Of a stretch of DNA of 64,000 bases, positions 53,269 to 62,803 are shown piece by piece. The notes below the pieces were generated by a model, which was not told the DNA's origin, made no database searches, and saw only the letters and a list, made by a program, of their open reading frames with translations. The stretch's first letter is position 1. Every line of letters starts with the position of its first letter. Source of the DNA: Acidobacteriaceae bacterium (GTDB lineage: Bacteria; Acidobacteriota; Terriglobia; Terriglobales; Acidobacteriaceae); contig JASIJX010000177.1 of NCBI GenBank assembly GCA_030049955.1, positions 1 through 64,000 of the forward strand. The letters are read 5' to 3'. Position numbers and translations under genes: made by a program.

Positions 53269-55995
53269 CTAACTCACCGAGGATTTCACGGCTGTGCTAC
53301 TGAGCGCGTCAGGTTCAATCTGAGTTTTATCTGAGGCTTCCAATGTCAGTTCTCGAGACAGTGTGGGGTTGGCCGACGAATTCCCAACGAGGATTTTAGC
53401 TGTTCCCGGCTGGAGTACAAATCTCCCAGCGTCCTCCTTCCAATACCACAACGCCTGCTCCGTATAAGGCAGCTCAAAGACAACCGTCTTCCGTTCGCCA
53501 GGCTGCAACTCCACGCGCTGGAACCCGATCAACTGCTTGTGGGGTCTCTTCACCGGTGAGGTTGGCGGCGTGACGTAAAGCTGCACTACCTCTGTTCCAG
53601 CGCATTTTCCAGTATTGGTGACTTTTAGTGAGATATTGATTGTCTTGTCGGGGCCAAGGGTTGTGGCGTCCATTTGCAGGTGATTCAACTGGAAAGTCGT
53701 GTAGCTCAATCCATGGCCGAAGGAATAAAGCGGTTCTCCCTCAAAATAGAGGTAAGTGCGTCCTTTGCTGAGCTCATAGTCGTGAAAAGGCGGGAGCTGA
53801 TCGAGGGACCGATACCACGTGCAAGGCAGTTTGCCCCCGGGGTTGTAGTCGCCGAAAAGAACCTCCGCAATCGCCTTTCCTTGCGCCTGCCCCGCGCACA
53901 TCGCACACAAAATGGCGGGCAGATGTTCCTGTGCCCAGTTAATTGCAACCGTGTTGTTGGTGGAAAGTACGAGCACCGTCTTGGGATTGGCTCCGTAAAC
54001 AGCTTGAACCAATTCCGGCTGAGCGCCGGTTAATTCGATCGTTTGGCGATCTCTCGCTTCTCGGTTTACTTCGTAGTTGACACCGCAAACGAGAATAACC
54101 ACGTCCGCGTGACGCGCAGCCTCCACAGCTTCGCCAAATAGTGTTTCATCCTTCTCGCCCACTACCGCGCACCCTGGTTTGAAGACCACTTGCGGGCAGT
54201 CTGGTTGGACTGGGGGTGGTGAGGCGGGGTCGAGTTGCAGTCGTTGAACATTTAGGGGCGCTGTGCCTCCACCCCGGAAACTTAGGAATATGGTGTGTTC
54301 GCCGGCGATCTCCGTCAATGGTGCGGAGACATCGAACCAATTCTTACCGTGCGCAGGATGAGGGACCGTTAGCGTACAAGCCAGTAACCCGTCCAACTTA
54401 TCTAAATGAACCTCAAGGCGGCCTGCATCCGCCCTGCCAGAGAGCCGCACCTGGAGCTCTGTCTTGCCGCTGAAATCGATATTGGAATACTCCGCCCACC
54501 CGCCGTTGGAGGTCAAAGCCACATATTGTTCTCCATCCATAAAGTATCCTATGTGGCTGTCCGCACTGGTCGCGGTTGCTTTATCCGCCAGAATATAGGG
54601 AAAATACTCAGCCGCTCCGAGATGTTCTGCAATGCCTTGATAAGGCGAAATGCGCACTCCCGGTGTGCCGCTATAGCCGCCAAGATGGCAGTTTGCCGCC
54701 AGCGGTCCAATCACTGCGACTTGCTTGAGGGCTGTTTTGTCCAGTGGCAGGAATTGTGAGTCATTCTTCAAAAGCACCAGCGATTGTCGCGCCGCCTCCA
54801 GCGCCAGGCTCCGATGCGCGTGGGAATCCACAACCTCAAACGGTATCTGCGTATATGGCACTCTCTCGGGAGGATCAAACAAACCCAGAAGATAACGCAC
54901 AGTCAGTACGCCAGCAGCAGCAGCCCCGATGTCATCCTCGCTGATCAACTCCATGTCCACTGCCACCTTGAGATTTCGTTGCAGAGTGCCTCCGCAATCC
55001 AGATTGCATCCGGCCAGCACCGCCATAGCGGCTGCAATCGGCTCACTAGCGGCATAGTGATGCGGATCGTAGATGTTGTGTACGGCGTCGCAGTCGGAGG
55101 TCACATAGCCACGAAACCCCCACCGGCGCCTCAGCAAATCGGTCAGCACGAAGCGATTGGCGCAAGTCGGGACCCCGTTCAGTGCATTGTAGGATCCCAT
55201 GACCGTGAATACATCCCCCTCAAGAATCGTGGCGCGATAAGCGCGCGTGTAATATTCCCAAAAACTGCGCTCATCCACCGGAGCGGAAACCTCCGTGCGG
55301 TCGTCATCTGTGTTGTTACAGATGAAGTGCTTTGAACAGGCAGTAGTTTTAAGGTAATTCGGGCTATCTCCCTGCATGCCCCGAACTATCTCGACCGCGA
55401 TTGTGGCGGCGAGGCAAGGATCCTCTCCCGGAGCCTCTTCGCAGCGCCCCCACCGCGGGTCCCGGTGCAAGTTGAGCGTTGTTGGTGAGTAATAACTCAG
55501 GCCGACCTTGTGCTGGTTATCATAGGCGCGGGCTTCATCGGAGATTGCGGTGTAAACGCGACGAGCCAGGCCGGGATTCCAGGCCGCTGCTAACGCCAGC
55601 GGCACGGGAAAGGAAGATGCAGGCACCGGCGTCGTACGATGAATGCGAAGGCCATGCAATGCCTCTCCGGAATAATAGTCGTAGCCGGGAAGGTTCAACC
55701 GCTGGACAGCGGTATTTGCCGCTCCGAAGCGAGGTCCGGCTCCGAGTTGGATGATCTTCTCTTCCAGTGTCATCTGGCCCACCAATTTCTGGGCCCGCTC
55801 CGACGCGCTGCGATAAGCCTCGTCCGATATTCCAACGCGCCGTGCAGATTCGCCCTGTTGCGGAAACCGCGCTTCGACGGCGGCCGCAGCGGGACTCCAC
55901 CGGAGCGCCAGGAATCCGGCGGTTGCGGTCAGCGTCGAAACAAATTCTCTGCGGCTTAGTTCACCCTTCGGCGGTTTCCGCGTTTGGTCCGGCAT
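53269..55995 (-). CDS. Tat-exported GH3 glycosidase with CBM6 insert
   Basis: A protein of 908 residues. Twin-arginine leader LSRREFVSTLTATAGF; GH3 N-terminal barrel about 65-385 with KHFICNNTD and the nucleophile Asp301 in VTSDCDA; GH3 C-terminal domain split by a carbohydrate-binding module of CBM6 type (about 500-620, GYFMDGEQYVAL to TAPLNVQRLQLDPA); then a fibronectin-III-like tail (about 790-870). GEALHGL and DPRWGRCEEAPGEDP resemble the xylosidase/glucosidase branch of GH3. It probably removes terminal beta-linked xylose, arabinose or glucose outside the cytoplasm. All catalytic parts look intact. Confidence 0.92.
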   Translation of the reverse strand: MPDQTRKPPKGELSRREFVSTLTATAGFLALRWSPAAAAVEARFPQQGESARRVGISDEAYRSASERAQKLVGQMTLEEKIIQLGAGPRFGAANTAVQRLNLPGYDYYSGEALHGLRIHRTTPVPASSFPVPLALAAAWNPGLARRVYTAISDEARAYDNQHKVGLSYYSPTTLNLHRDPRWGRCEEAPGEDPCLAATIAVEIVRGMQGDSPNYLKTTACSKHFICNNTDDDRTEVSAPVDERSFWEYYTRAYRATILEGDVFTVMGSYNALNGVPTCANRFVLTDLLRRRWGFRGYVTSDCDAVHNIYDPHHYAASEPIAAAMAVLAGCNLDCGGTLQRNLKVAVDMELISEDDIGAAAAGVLTVRYLLGLFDPPERVPYTQIPFEVVDSHAHRSLALEAARQSLVLLKNDSQFLPLDKTALKQVAVIGPLAANCHLGGYSGTPGVRISPYQGIAEHLGAAEYFPYILADKATATSADSHIGYFMDGEQYVALTSNGGWAEYSNIDFSGKTELQVRLSGRADAGRLEVHLDKLDGLLACTLTVPHPAHGKNWFDVSAPLTEIAGEHTIFLSFRGGGTAPLNVQRLQLDPASPPPVQPDCPQVVFKPGCAVVGEKDETLFGEAVEAARHADVVILVCGVNYEVNREARDRQTIELTGAQPELVQAVYGANPKTVLVLSTNNTVAINWAQEHLPAILCAMCAGQAQGKAIAEVLFGDYNPGGKLPCTWYRSLDQLPPFHDYELSKGRTYLYFEGEPLYSFGHGLSYTTFQLNHLQMDATTLGPDKTINISLKVTNTGKCAGTEVVQLYVTPPTSPVKRPHKQLIGFQRVELQPGERKTVVFELPYTEQALWYWKEDAGRFVLQPGTAKILVGNSSANPTLSRELTLEASDKTQIEPDALSSTAVKSSVS

Positions 55996-56080
55996 TTTCC
56001 TCTCTTTCTGCGCGGCCGATCTGCTTGTACCACACTTTACTCTGCCTTGGCTTGCACATGGATCGAACTAAAGCTTACAT

Positions 56081-56111
56081 GCGGGAGAGCAAGTTTGGCT
56101 CGCTCTCCCGC
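56081..56111 (-). terminator. Strong hairpin after the GH-A-like gene
   Basis: GCGGGAGAGC (56081-56090) and GCTCTCCCGC (56102-56111) form a perfect 10-bp stem with an 11-base loop, 23 bases past the stop of the gene ending at 56134. No T-run follows on the reverse strand, so it may be a transcript-stabilising or factor-dependent end rather than a classic terminator. Confidence 0.55.
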
Positions 56112-56133
56112 ACGCAGGGATGCTGACTTCGCT

Positions 56134-58461
56134 TTAGTCCGTTGGTGTAAATGCGGTTTGGATCTGCTGGTTCTCGATCAGGAGCGGTTTGGCTCCAATA
56201 TAGATCGAGGTTGCTCCACTGAGCGACGTTGGAGTAGCGCCGGACAGGTACTGCATTTGCGGGTTGTTAGATCCTGTAATTTGCGACGGTAGCGTATACG
56301 AGGTTGTGCCGCATGCATCCTGCTCAGCTGAAGTGGAATAATCACTGCAGGGGAAGCTCACGTTGGTGTTGTCCCACAGGATTTCCCCGAAATACGAGTT
56401 GTTGCCGGAGATCTGCAGCGGGCATATGAACGTCCCGGTAGGCGGAGTTGCGCCGCAACTTCCATCCGCTGTGTTGCTGCAGGTGCATTGAGCTCCGCTG
56501 TTGGCCGGAACAAACTCCTCGCTATTCGATGTCAGCCAGTGCTCCACCATTTCCATGCCCTGCCCCGCCAGGCAGAGATAGCCGCCCTGCGTTGATGCCG
56601 CGGTAGTGCATGTATCCGTATCCTCATTTGCGGTTACTTCCGTAGGGCTCCAGAACTCACCGGTGCCTCCTCCATTGTCTTTAACAACATATTGATTCGG
56701 TGAGCCATTGCCGCTGGAGGTGAGATTAAAAGCAACTTCGGTGGCGTCCTCTCCAAACCAATCCACCCCCGTGAGCTGCGGATAGAACTGCGCCTGCAGA
56801 AGATAGCTCCTTGCCGCCAGCGCCTCGCGCTGGCCTCCGTTTACTACATTGCTGTTCTGCGACCAACTGAATTCTGTGTCCATTACCGGAGGCGGCACGT
56901 AGCCCTCGCCACTGTCGTATGGATTGCAACCCATATAGGCGCCGCCGGCGACCGAGCAGTAACTGCTGCTGGTGTCCACATTGGTGGTCAGCGTCGTGTA
57001 GAGTTCAGTCCACAGAGCTGGGATAGCCTCCGGTACCGGGCAGTTGGTGAGCACCCCGGGAGTTCCGCTCACTGCTCCTGCTCCAGAGGGGTCGAGTGTG
57101 CAATATCCGTCGTTCGCGGAATCCGGATTTAGGCCAGTGTAATACCCGTGGAAGCCGATCACGTCATAGGGGCCAGCGACGCCGGAGCCTGTATACTCAC
57201 CACCCAGGAGGGTATATGCGTCATTCAGGATGATTGCCAGATATCCCTTGAAACTGCCCGGAGTGACCTCCGCTGGAGAGGAGATCAATGGAGTCGTCCC
57301 GGTCAGGTTATAACTAATGGTGTTGGTTACAACGGAGCGCACATCCGCCGCCATCCTCGCAAGGTCATTGCCCGTGCCTGTGCCTGAATTGCACGGATTG
57401 GAGCCGCCGCCTGTTGCGATACCGTCGGAGTGGTTCCACTCAGAGCATATGTTGGCCTCATTCCAGATTTCTATATAGCTCAGGTACTCACCTGTGTCGT
57501 ACAGATGGGTAAACATGGCCTTCATGAAATTGATCAGGGTCAGGTCGGTTCCCGTTCCATCGCCCAGGTCTCCGCTTGTAACAGCCGCATCAGCATTATA
57601 CGGCTGTTCGCAGCCTCCTTCAGCGGGAGAGATCCCGCCGGGATCTATATTTTCCTCGGCCCCGCAACTGGTGTCTGCAGCGGCATAGCACGTGGTATCT
57701 GGGGTATTCAATGAGGTTGAAATACTATTATAGCTGCTGTGGTACCCCGTGCATCGCGATCCCTGTATGCTCAACCAATCGGGAGTGAGATAAAGCGTGA
57801 ACATCACGGGAACACTTTGAACACTGTTGGAGTTATATAGACCCACGAAGTCATCAAACAGGTCATTACTCGGCGTCTCGCCGGTACCCGGGTCGTACCA
57901 ATACGCTACGTTCCAGGCATATGCACAGTTCGAGGGGTCATCTGATGGCGCCGAACTCGGAACACAGGGCGAATAGGTATCGGTTTGTGAATTATAAGTA
58001 CACCAGATGAAGCTATTACATGGGTTTGAATCGTAGCTAGGGCGCAGGCAGGTTACAGAGGCGCCATTGGCATTGGTATAGGCATCATCCGTGCCAAAAC
58101 CACCAGCACCGTTTGGCGGGGAATTAACTGCTGAGGTCGAGTAGCTGGAGGCGCAACCGGAACCCAATACCGGACACCAGTTGCCGGTTGGATCGCACCG
58201 CTCCAGGGTGTTCCATGTAATTCCATCCGCGCTAAGCGTGCGCGTCCAGCCGAACGGCATGGCCGGAAAACCGTACTCGCCTGAGGGATTGTTGGGACAT
58301 TGCGTGGTATTGTCGGTCATATCGCAATGCTGGAATACCGTCATGCCAAAAAAGCTGCTGGGGATCGTGCTGCTGCCCCCGCCTTGCTGGGCGTACGCTC
58401 TTCCTGCCGTCAAGATCAAGAGGCAGGTAACCATGGTACTGCAAAGAAGCATCCTGCGCAT
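56134..58461 (-). CDS. Secreted cysteine-rich clan GH-A-like glycoside hydrolase
   Basis: A protein of 775 residues. The start is ATG 58461 with GGAGG eight bases upstream (frame open to 58545). The signal peptide ends near GRAYAQ. The opening SSFFGMTVF, the acid/base-like Asn-Glu in YIEIWNEAN (mid-protein), the GFHGYY strand and a second Glu in VMDTEFSWSQ are arranged as in clan GH-A families such as GH39 or GH5. I cannot name the family. It is very rich in Cys (many in pairs, for example GCASS, PCNSFIWC, CTCSNTADGSC) and in Ser, Thr, Gly and Asn, which suggests many disulfides and an exported, robust protein. It is downstream of a TonB receptor on the same strand. Confidence 0.65.
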   Translation of the reverse strand: MRRMLLCSTMVTCLLILTAGRAYAQQGGGSSTIPSSFFGMTVFQHCDMTDNTTQCPNNPSGEYGFPAMPFGWTRTLSADGITWNTLERCDPTGNWCPVLGSGCASSYSTSAVNSPPNGAGGFGTDDAYTNANGASVTCLRPSYDSNPCNSFIWCTYNSQTDTYSPCVPSSAPSDDPSNCAYAWNVAYWYDPGTGETPSNDLFDDFVGLYNSNSVQSVPVMFTLYLTPDWLSIQGSRCTGYHSSYNSISTSLNTPDTTCYAAADTSCGAEENIDPGGISPAEGGCEQPYNADAAVTSGDLGDGTGTDLTLINFMKAMFTHLYDTGEYLSYIEIWNEANICSEWNHSDGIATGGGSNPCNSGTGTGNDLARMAADVRSVVTNTISYNLTGTTPLISSPAEVTPGSFKGYLAIILNDAYTLLGGEYTGSGVAGPYDVIGFHGYYTGLNPDSANDGYCTLDPSGAGAVSGTPGVLTNCPVPEAIPALWTELYTTLTTNVDTSSSYCSVAGGAYMGCNPYDSGEGYVPPPVMDTEFSWSQNSNVVNGGQREALAARSYLLQAQFYPQLTGVDWFGEDATEVAFNLTSSGNGSPNQYVVKDNGGGTGEFWSPTEVTANEDTDTCTTAASTQGGYLCLAGQGMEMVEHWLTSNSEEFVPANSGAQCTCSNTADGSCGATPPTGTFICPLQISGNNSYFGEILWDNTNVSFPCSDYSTSAEQDACGTTSYTLPSQITGSNNPQMQYLSGATPTSLSGATSIYIGAKPLLIENQQIQTAFTPTD

Positions 58462-58480
58462 ATCGATCACCTCCGCGGTT

Positions 58481-58714
58481 TTAACCTTCCCTAGAACACA
58501 GGAAGATTGTTGGGTTAAGGTTGTTGGTCGAGGTGGTTTTGCCACCGGCCCATGGGGCTAGAGCAAAACCGCCGTAAACGTATACACACTTTCCATCGGG
58601 CCCATGATCTTTGGCCTCCCAGATGTCGCGCACCTGCACTGCGCCCTGGAAGGCTAACATCGCGAAGTTCACCGTGGCCGATAGCGGCGCTTCGAGCCAG
58701 TCGAAGACGCCCAC
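58481..58714 (-). CDS. Small hypothetical ORF
   Basis: An open frame of 77 codons starting at GTG 58714, 14 bases after the TonB receptor stop, with AAGG upstream. The product (FDWLEAPLSATVNFAMLAFQ near the start, VRDIWEAKDHGPDG, an Asn/Thr-rich end) is unlike its neighbours and not low complexity. I do not recognise it. Codon usage looks natural, so it may be a real small gene or a fragment of a lost one. Confidence 0.35.
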   Translation of the reverse strand: MGVFDWLEAPLSATVNFAMLAFQGAVQVRDIWEAKDHGPDGKCVYVYGGFALAPWAGGKTTSTNNLNPTIFLCSREG

Positions 58715-58727
58715 GGCGGCCTTGACA

Positions 58728-61700
58728 TCAGAAAGTCAACCTCGCGGTAAGCTGTATTTGACGAGGGGTGTTGTAAGAGGTAAGGTTAGTCTCCACGCCG
58801 CTCAAATACCCCGGGTTCTCCCACCCTTGCACGTTCAATGCATTGAAAACGTCCATGTTGACGCGAAGGTTCATTCTCTCCGTGATCGGGAATACCTTGA
58901 AAATTGAGGTGTCGATCGTCCAGTTGTTTGGACCATTGACCATGGTCTTGCATAAGTAACAGGCGCCCAGCAGGGAGCCAGGATACGGAACAGTTTGCTT
59001 GCTCCCGTTGGCCAGAGTAACGACTACATCGTTGTCCCCGTAGTAGGTTGTCCCGGGCGTATTATCGATCGGAGTCTGGTAGGGCACGTAGCTGGTGGGG
59101 AGCCCGTTGACGCAGTTAGTCGTACAAGTTCCCAGTGGCGCGGGAAGCACCGTCGGAGCGAGGTATCCGTTGTACCACATGTATGAGTTCTCGCAAACGC
59201 CGCTGCGGCAATCTTGAATTGGGTACTTATGCTTCCAAACCACAAGCGGGCTGGTAGCCCCCCAATTGCCACCGGTAGGAGGGTTATCCAGCTGCTCTTC
59301 CTGAGAGCCGACAGTGCCATCGCCGGCAAGCTGGAAGCCTCCGACCAACTCATTCAGAAAGCGGTTGGCATTACCCAGGAACCGCTTCCCCGTCCCAAAG
59401 GGAAGATCGACGATTCCGTTGAACAAGACGTGCATCTTTGGCACCGTGTCGTCCAGTTGGTAGCCCTCGAAACGATCCAGCGCATGGTAATCCTGCCAGA
59501 GAGGCGTTCCCGCGGGAGGGGCTGGCGCAGCAGCGCCCGGGTAGATAGGGCCGCTGGAAGCCACGGGGCTCATGGCGCCCGCTGTGCCCTCGAAGCCTGG
59601 ATAATTGGCGACAGGGTAGATAACTGCAGAATACCCCGTACCATAAGTGCTGCCACTCGCGGGGCCATCCTGTTCCGCGTCCCCACCCATACGCATAGCC
59701 TTGGAGTACACATAGGCGACCTGGTAAGCGAATCCGTGGTGGAAGAGCCGCTGGTAAGAGACTTGTAGTGCATTATCGTTGGACCAGCCGCTCCTTTCCA
59801 CCATCACGGCGGAACCTAATGTCGTATTGTTGTAAGGCCGTGTTGCGGTCGCGGCATACGTGTCCTGCTGAGGAGTTCCAATCACGGAGGCTCCGCCGGT
59901 AGGCGGAATGGTGCCGGTGGCCATTTCCCATTCATAGGTAGAGGGCGCGTTGTTGTAGTCGAGCTGGGTATCCAGTCCGGACCCGAAGGTCCCCACCCAG
60001 CTTACCGCCAGTGCCGAATTTCCTTTCAACGGCTGTTCGATCGTGACGTTCGCCTCCGTGACCGTCGAGGGCGGAAAGTTCGGGTTGTCAGAAAAAAAGT
60101 TAAGACCCCCCGGAAGAATAGCGGTGGTCGACGAGGTGTTTACCACGTTGGCGGTGTTCACGCCCTCTTCTCCGAACTCAACCGGATCGTTATACCGCAG
60201 CAACTCGTCTGGCAAATTATCTACAGCCTGATTGGCGGCCGTATAGCTTTGCGAATAGGCACCTGCAAATGGGGCCTGTGACATATAGTGATTCGCTACT
60301 TCGGAAAGGGCTGAATTGAAAGTGTATCTACCATACGCTCCGCGTAGTACCGTGCCGTATTTGCCGCCCAAGAGGTAGGCAGCACCTGCACGCGGGAGGA
60401 AGTTGAGGTAGTAGTTGTCAGCAAGCGAGGCCGGAAACCCCGCCTCTGCTGGAGTCTCAAATTTGAGGCCGATCTCTTCCATGTTGCTGATAATCGCCGG
60501 GGTGGTATAGCCCTCCGCGATCAAGGTGGAAGGAGGAACGGCCGTCACAAAGGCGTCGTTTTTGAGATCGTAGGTGGTCGCGAGACCGTATTTGATAAAG
60601 AGGCCCGGGTGTGCCTCATAGCGCAAGCCGAGGTTGAGGGTAAGCTTGCGGCTCACATGGTAATTGTCCTGAAAGTAGCCATCTAACTCGTTTTGGTGGT
60701 AGTGGATATGACCCGGCTGCAGATGAATAGTATAGGTATCGGCAGAACCGATGAAGAAATCCCCGTCGGCCTCACCCGTATTCGCAAGCGCGCCGTAACT
60801 CGCCGCCGTTCCCGGGTTATAGACACCCGTTGCCAGGCCGTCAAATGCCTGAGTATCCACTACCCCTTCCGGCACGACACCCATGCGTTCATGATGAAAG
60901 CGGCCTCCGAATTGCATTTGGTGCCGTCCCACAGTCTTGGTCAAATTCTCATCGAGATTGACCGTGAGTTGATCCTCATCGGAATTGCTCTGACTTCCAT
61001 TTGGGTTCATGATCAGGCCCGTAGTGCTCGGGAATCCAGTCGTACCAAAGTTGTTGGGTAGACCGAGCTCCGACTCGTAGTCGGCGGGAGGGCCAATTCC
61101 ATCTACATTCCGAAAATAGTTCCACTGCTCGCTGGCTACAGTTTCCGCAAAAAATGTGGGAGAAAATACATGTGTGTAGCCGATGCCGGCGAGCATGGAT
61201 CCTTCGGGATAATCGATACGGCCCATCGCGGCGCCAGCCGGAATGCCAGATATGGCCAGATTTTCCGCATTGCCATTCCCATTCGCATCCGTATTCGCTA
61301 AGTTATTGGTATACCGCACATATGCCCGGTTGTTGTCATTGAACACGTGATCGAGGCGGAAGGTTATGTTGGGGATGATGTCCAACGTAGGCGAGTTATA
61401 GGTTAAATTATCTGAGACAAGAGGGTCCTTGGTGTTGGTTGGTTGTGGAAACATTGCGAGATAAAGTTTGGCCACCGGAGACTCTCGGCCGATGGGGACG
61501 CTGTTCACATTCACCCCGGTTTCGCCGTATTCCTGGGTGAAGGACTCCCGGCAATATGCGTTGGCGGGATTAGCCGGAGTGGCAGCGCAGGCCGATGACG
61601 AGTTGGTAGTGGCCGGATCATAGAGTGTCTGCAATACGCCTGAACTGTTGACCAATCCACTAAAGTTACCCTGGCGCATGGCCGTCGTCGGTGTCGTCAA

Positions 61701-62675
61701 TAGCAGGGAGGTTTGGCTGGCAAGCGAATAGCGCTCGTATGCGAAGAACCAGAAGGACTTATCTTTTCCATGGTAAACGTGGGGCAGAATAATCGGTCCG
61801 CCGACGGAAGCGCCGAATTCGTTGCGCACCAGGTGAGGCGCAACATAGTCGGAGGGATTCTGACGGGACTTTGCCACCCCAATCGCATTGTTGCGCGCAG
61901 TCTCAAAGAACGTGCCGTGCAAGCTGTTCGTCCCCGACTTGGTGGTAAGGACGACCGTGGCCGGCGTGGCGTACTGCGCGCTGGCGTCGAGCGCGTCGAC
62001 TTTGACTTCCTGCACCGAGTCCGGGTCCTGCAGGATGGAATTTACCTCGCCTCCAGCTTGACTATTTGTCGTACTCACACCATCGCTCACGTAGTCGATA
62101 GCCTCATACAACATGCCATTGATTCGTTCTCCTCCAGCCGACATTCCCGGCGTGTTCTCTTGAGCTAGCGTCGTCAGATCGCGGCCATTCATCGGCAGCT
62201 GGTTGATTCTCTGGTTCTCGAGCGTCGTTCCAAGGGTGCCGCTGTCAGTAGTGGTAAGCTCTACGGCGTTCCCGGATACTGTGACCTCCTGGGTCACCGT
62301 TCCTGCAGTCATGACGGGATTGATGACCGCATTTTGTGCCACAAGGAGGTCTATCCTGGTCGCGTAGGTCTTGAATCCCAGAGCTGTGATCGTTACATCA
62401 TAGGCGCCGGTGAAGAGTTCCGGCACTTGGTAAAATCCAACGCCATTGGACTTTGAATCGGTCACCACGCCCGTTGCAGGGTTGACAACGTGGATCGAGG
62501 CACCCGGTATCACGGCACCGGAAGAATCGGTCACTGTGCCCTGAATGGAGCCGGCACCGCTCTGTGCCGGCGCCATTTGGCAGCACGCCACCATGGCGAG
62601 CACCGCAGTTACTGCGAGAATGGGCGCATTGATCTTGTTGAAATTGTGCGTCAGATACCTGGCTAAGGTCTTCAT
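58728..62675 (-). CDS. TonB-dependent receptor, Oar-like (third)
   Basis: A receptor of 1315 residues, the longest in the window. The start is ATG 62675 with AAGGAG nine bases upstream (frame open to 62744). Signal peptide to about residue 38 (MAPAQS); carboxypeptidase-regulatory-like domain about 40-125 (GSIQGTVTDSSGAVIPGASI); plug with INQLPMNGRDLTTLAQ and SILQDPDSVQEVKVDALDAS; barrel ending RQIQLTARLTF. It is followed on the same strand by the GH-A-like hydrolase, which suggests a glycan utilisation set (inference). The partial sulfatase upstream points the same way. Confidence 0.92.
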   Translation of the reverse strand: MKTLARYLTHNFNKINAPILAVTAVLAMVACCQMAPAQSGAGSIQGTVTDSSGAVIPGASIHVVNPATGVVTDSKSNGVGFYQVPELFTGAYDVTITALGFKTYATRIDLLVAQNAVINPVMTAGTVTQEVTVSGNAVELTTTDSGTLGTTLENQRINQLPMNGRDLTTLAQENTPGMSAGGERINGMLYEAIDYVSDGVSTTNSQAGGEVNSILQDPDSVQEVKVDALDASAQYATPATVVLTTKSGTNSLHGTFFETARNNAIGVAKSRQNPSDYVAPHLVRNEFGASVGGPIILPHVYHGKDKSFWFFAYERYSLASQTSLLLTTPTTAMRQGNFSGLVNSSGVLQTLYDPATTNSSSACAATPANPANAYCRESFTQEYGETGVNVNSVPIGRESPVAKLYLAMFPQPTNTKDPLVSDNLTYNSPTLDIIPNITFRLDHVFNDNNRAYVRYTNNLANTDANGNGNAENLAISGIPAGAAMGRIDYPEGSMLAGIGYTHVFSPTFFAETVASEQWNYFRNVDGIGPPADYESELGLPNNFGTTGFPSTTGLIMNPNGSQSNSDEDQLTVNLDENLTKTVGRHQMQFGGRFHHERMGVVPEGVVDTQAFDGLATGVYNPGTAASYGALANTGEADGDFFIGSADTYTIHLQPGHIHYHQNELDGYFQDNYHVSRKLTLNLGLRYEAHPGLFIKYGLATTYDLKNDAFVTAVPPSTLIAEGYTTPAIISNMEEIGLKFETPAEAGFPASLADNYYLNFLPRAGAAYLLGGKYGTVLRGAYGRYTFNSALSEVANHYMSQAPFAGAYSQSYTAANQAVDNLPDELLRYNDPVEFGEEGVNTANVVNTSSTTAILPGGLNFFSDNPNFPPSTVTEANVTIEQPLKGNSALAVSWVGTFGSGLDTQLDYNNAPSTYEWEMATGTIPPTGGASVIGTPQQDTYAATATRPYNNTTLGSAVMVERSGWSNDNALQVSYQRLFHHGFAYQVAYVYSKAMRMGGDAEQDGPASGSTYGTGYSAVIYPVANYPGFEGTAGAMSPVASSGPIYPGAAAPAPPAGTPLWQDYHALDRFEGYQLDDTVPKMHVLFNGIVDLPFGTGKRFLGNANRFLNELVGGFQLAGDGTVGSQEEQLDNPPTGGNWGATSPLVVWKHKYPIQDCRSGVCENSYMWYNGYLAPTVLPAPLGTCTTNCVNGLPTSYVPYQTPIDNTPGTTYYGDNDVVVTLANGSKQTVPYPGSLLGACYLCKTMVNGPNNWTIDTSIFKVFPITERMNLRVNMDVFNALNVQGWENPGYLSGVETNLTSYNTPRQIQLTARLTF

Positions 62676-62803
62676 TTGATTTACTCCTTCTGAAAGCGTC
62701 GGTTGAAACCTGTTTTCATAACCACAGATCGATATTGCATGCAACCTGGCCTATTACGGTGTGAACATTTTCCGGCTGCAGACGCAAAAGTGCTGCACCC
62801 ATT

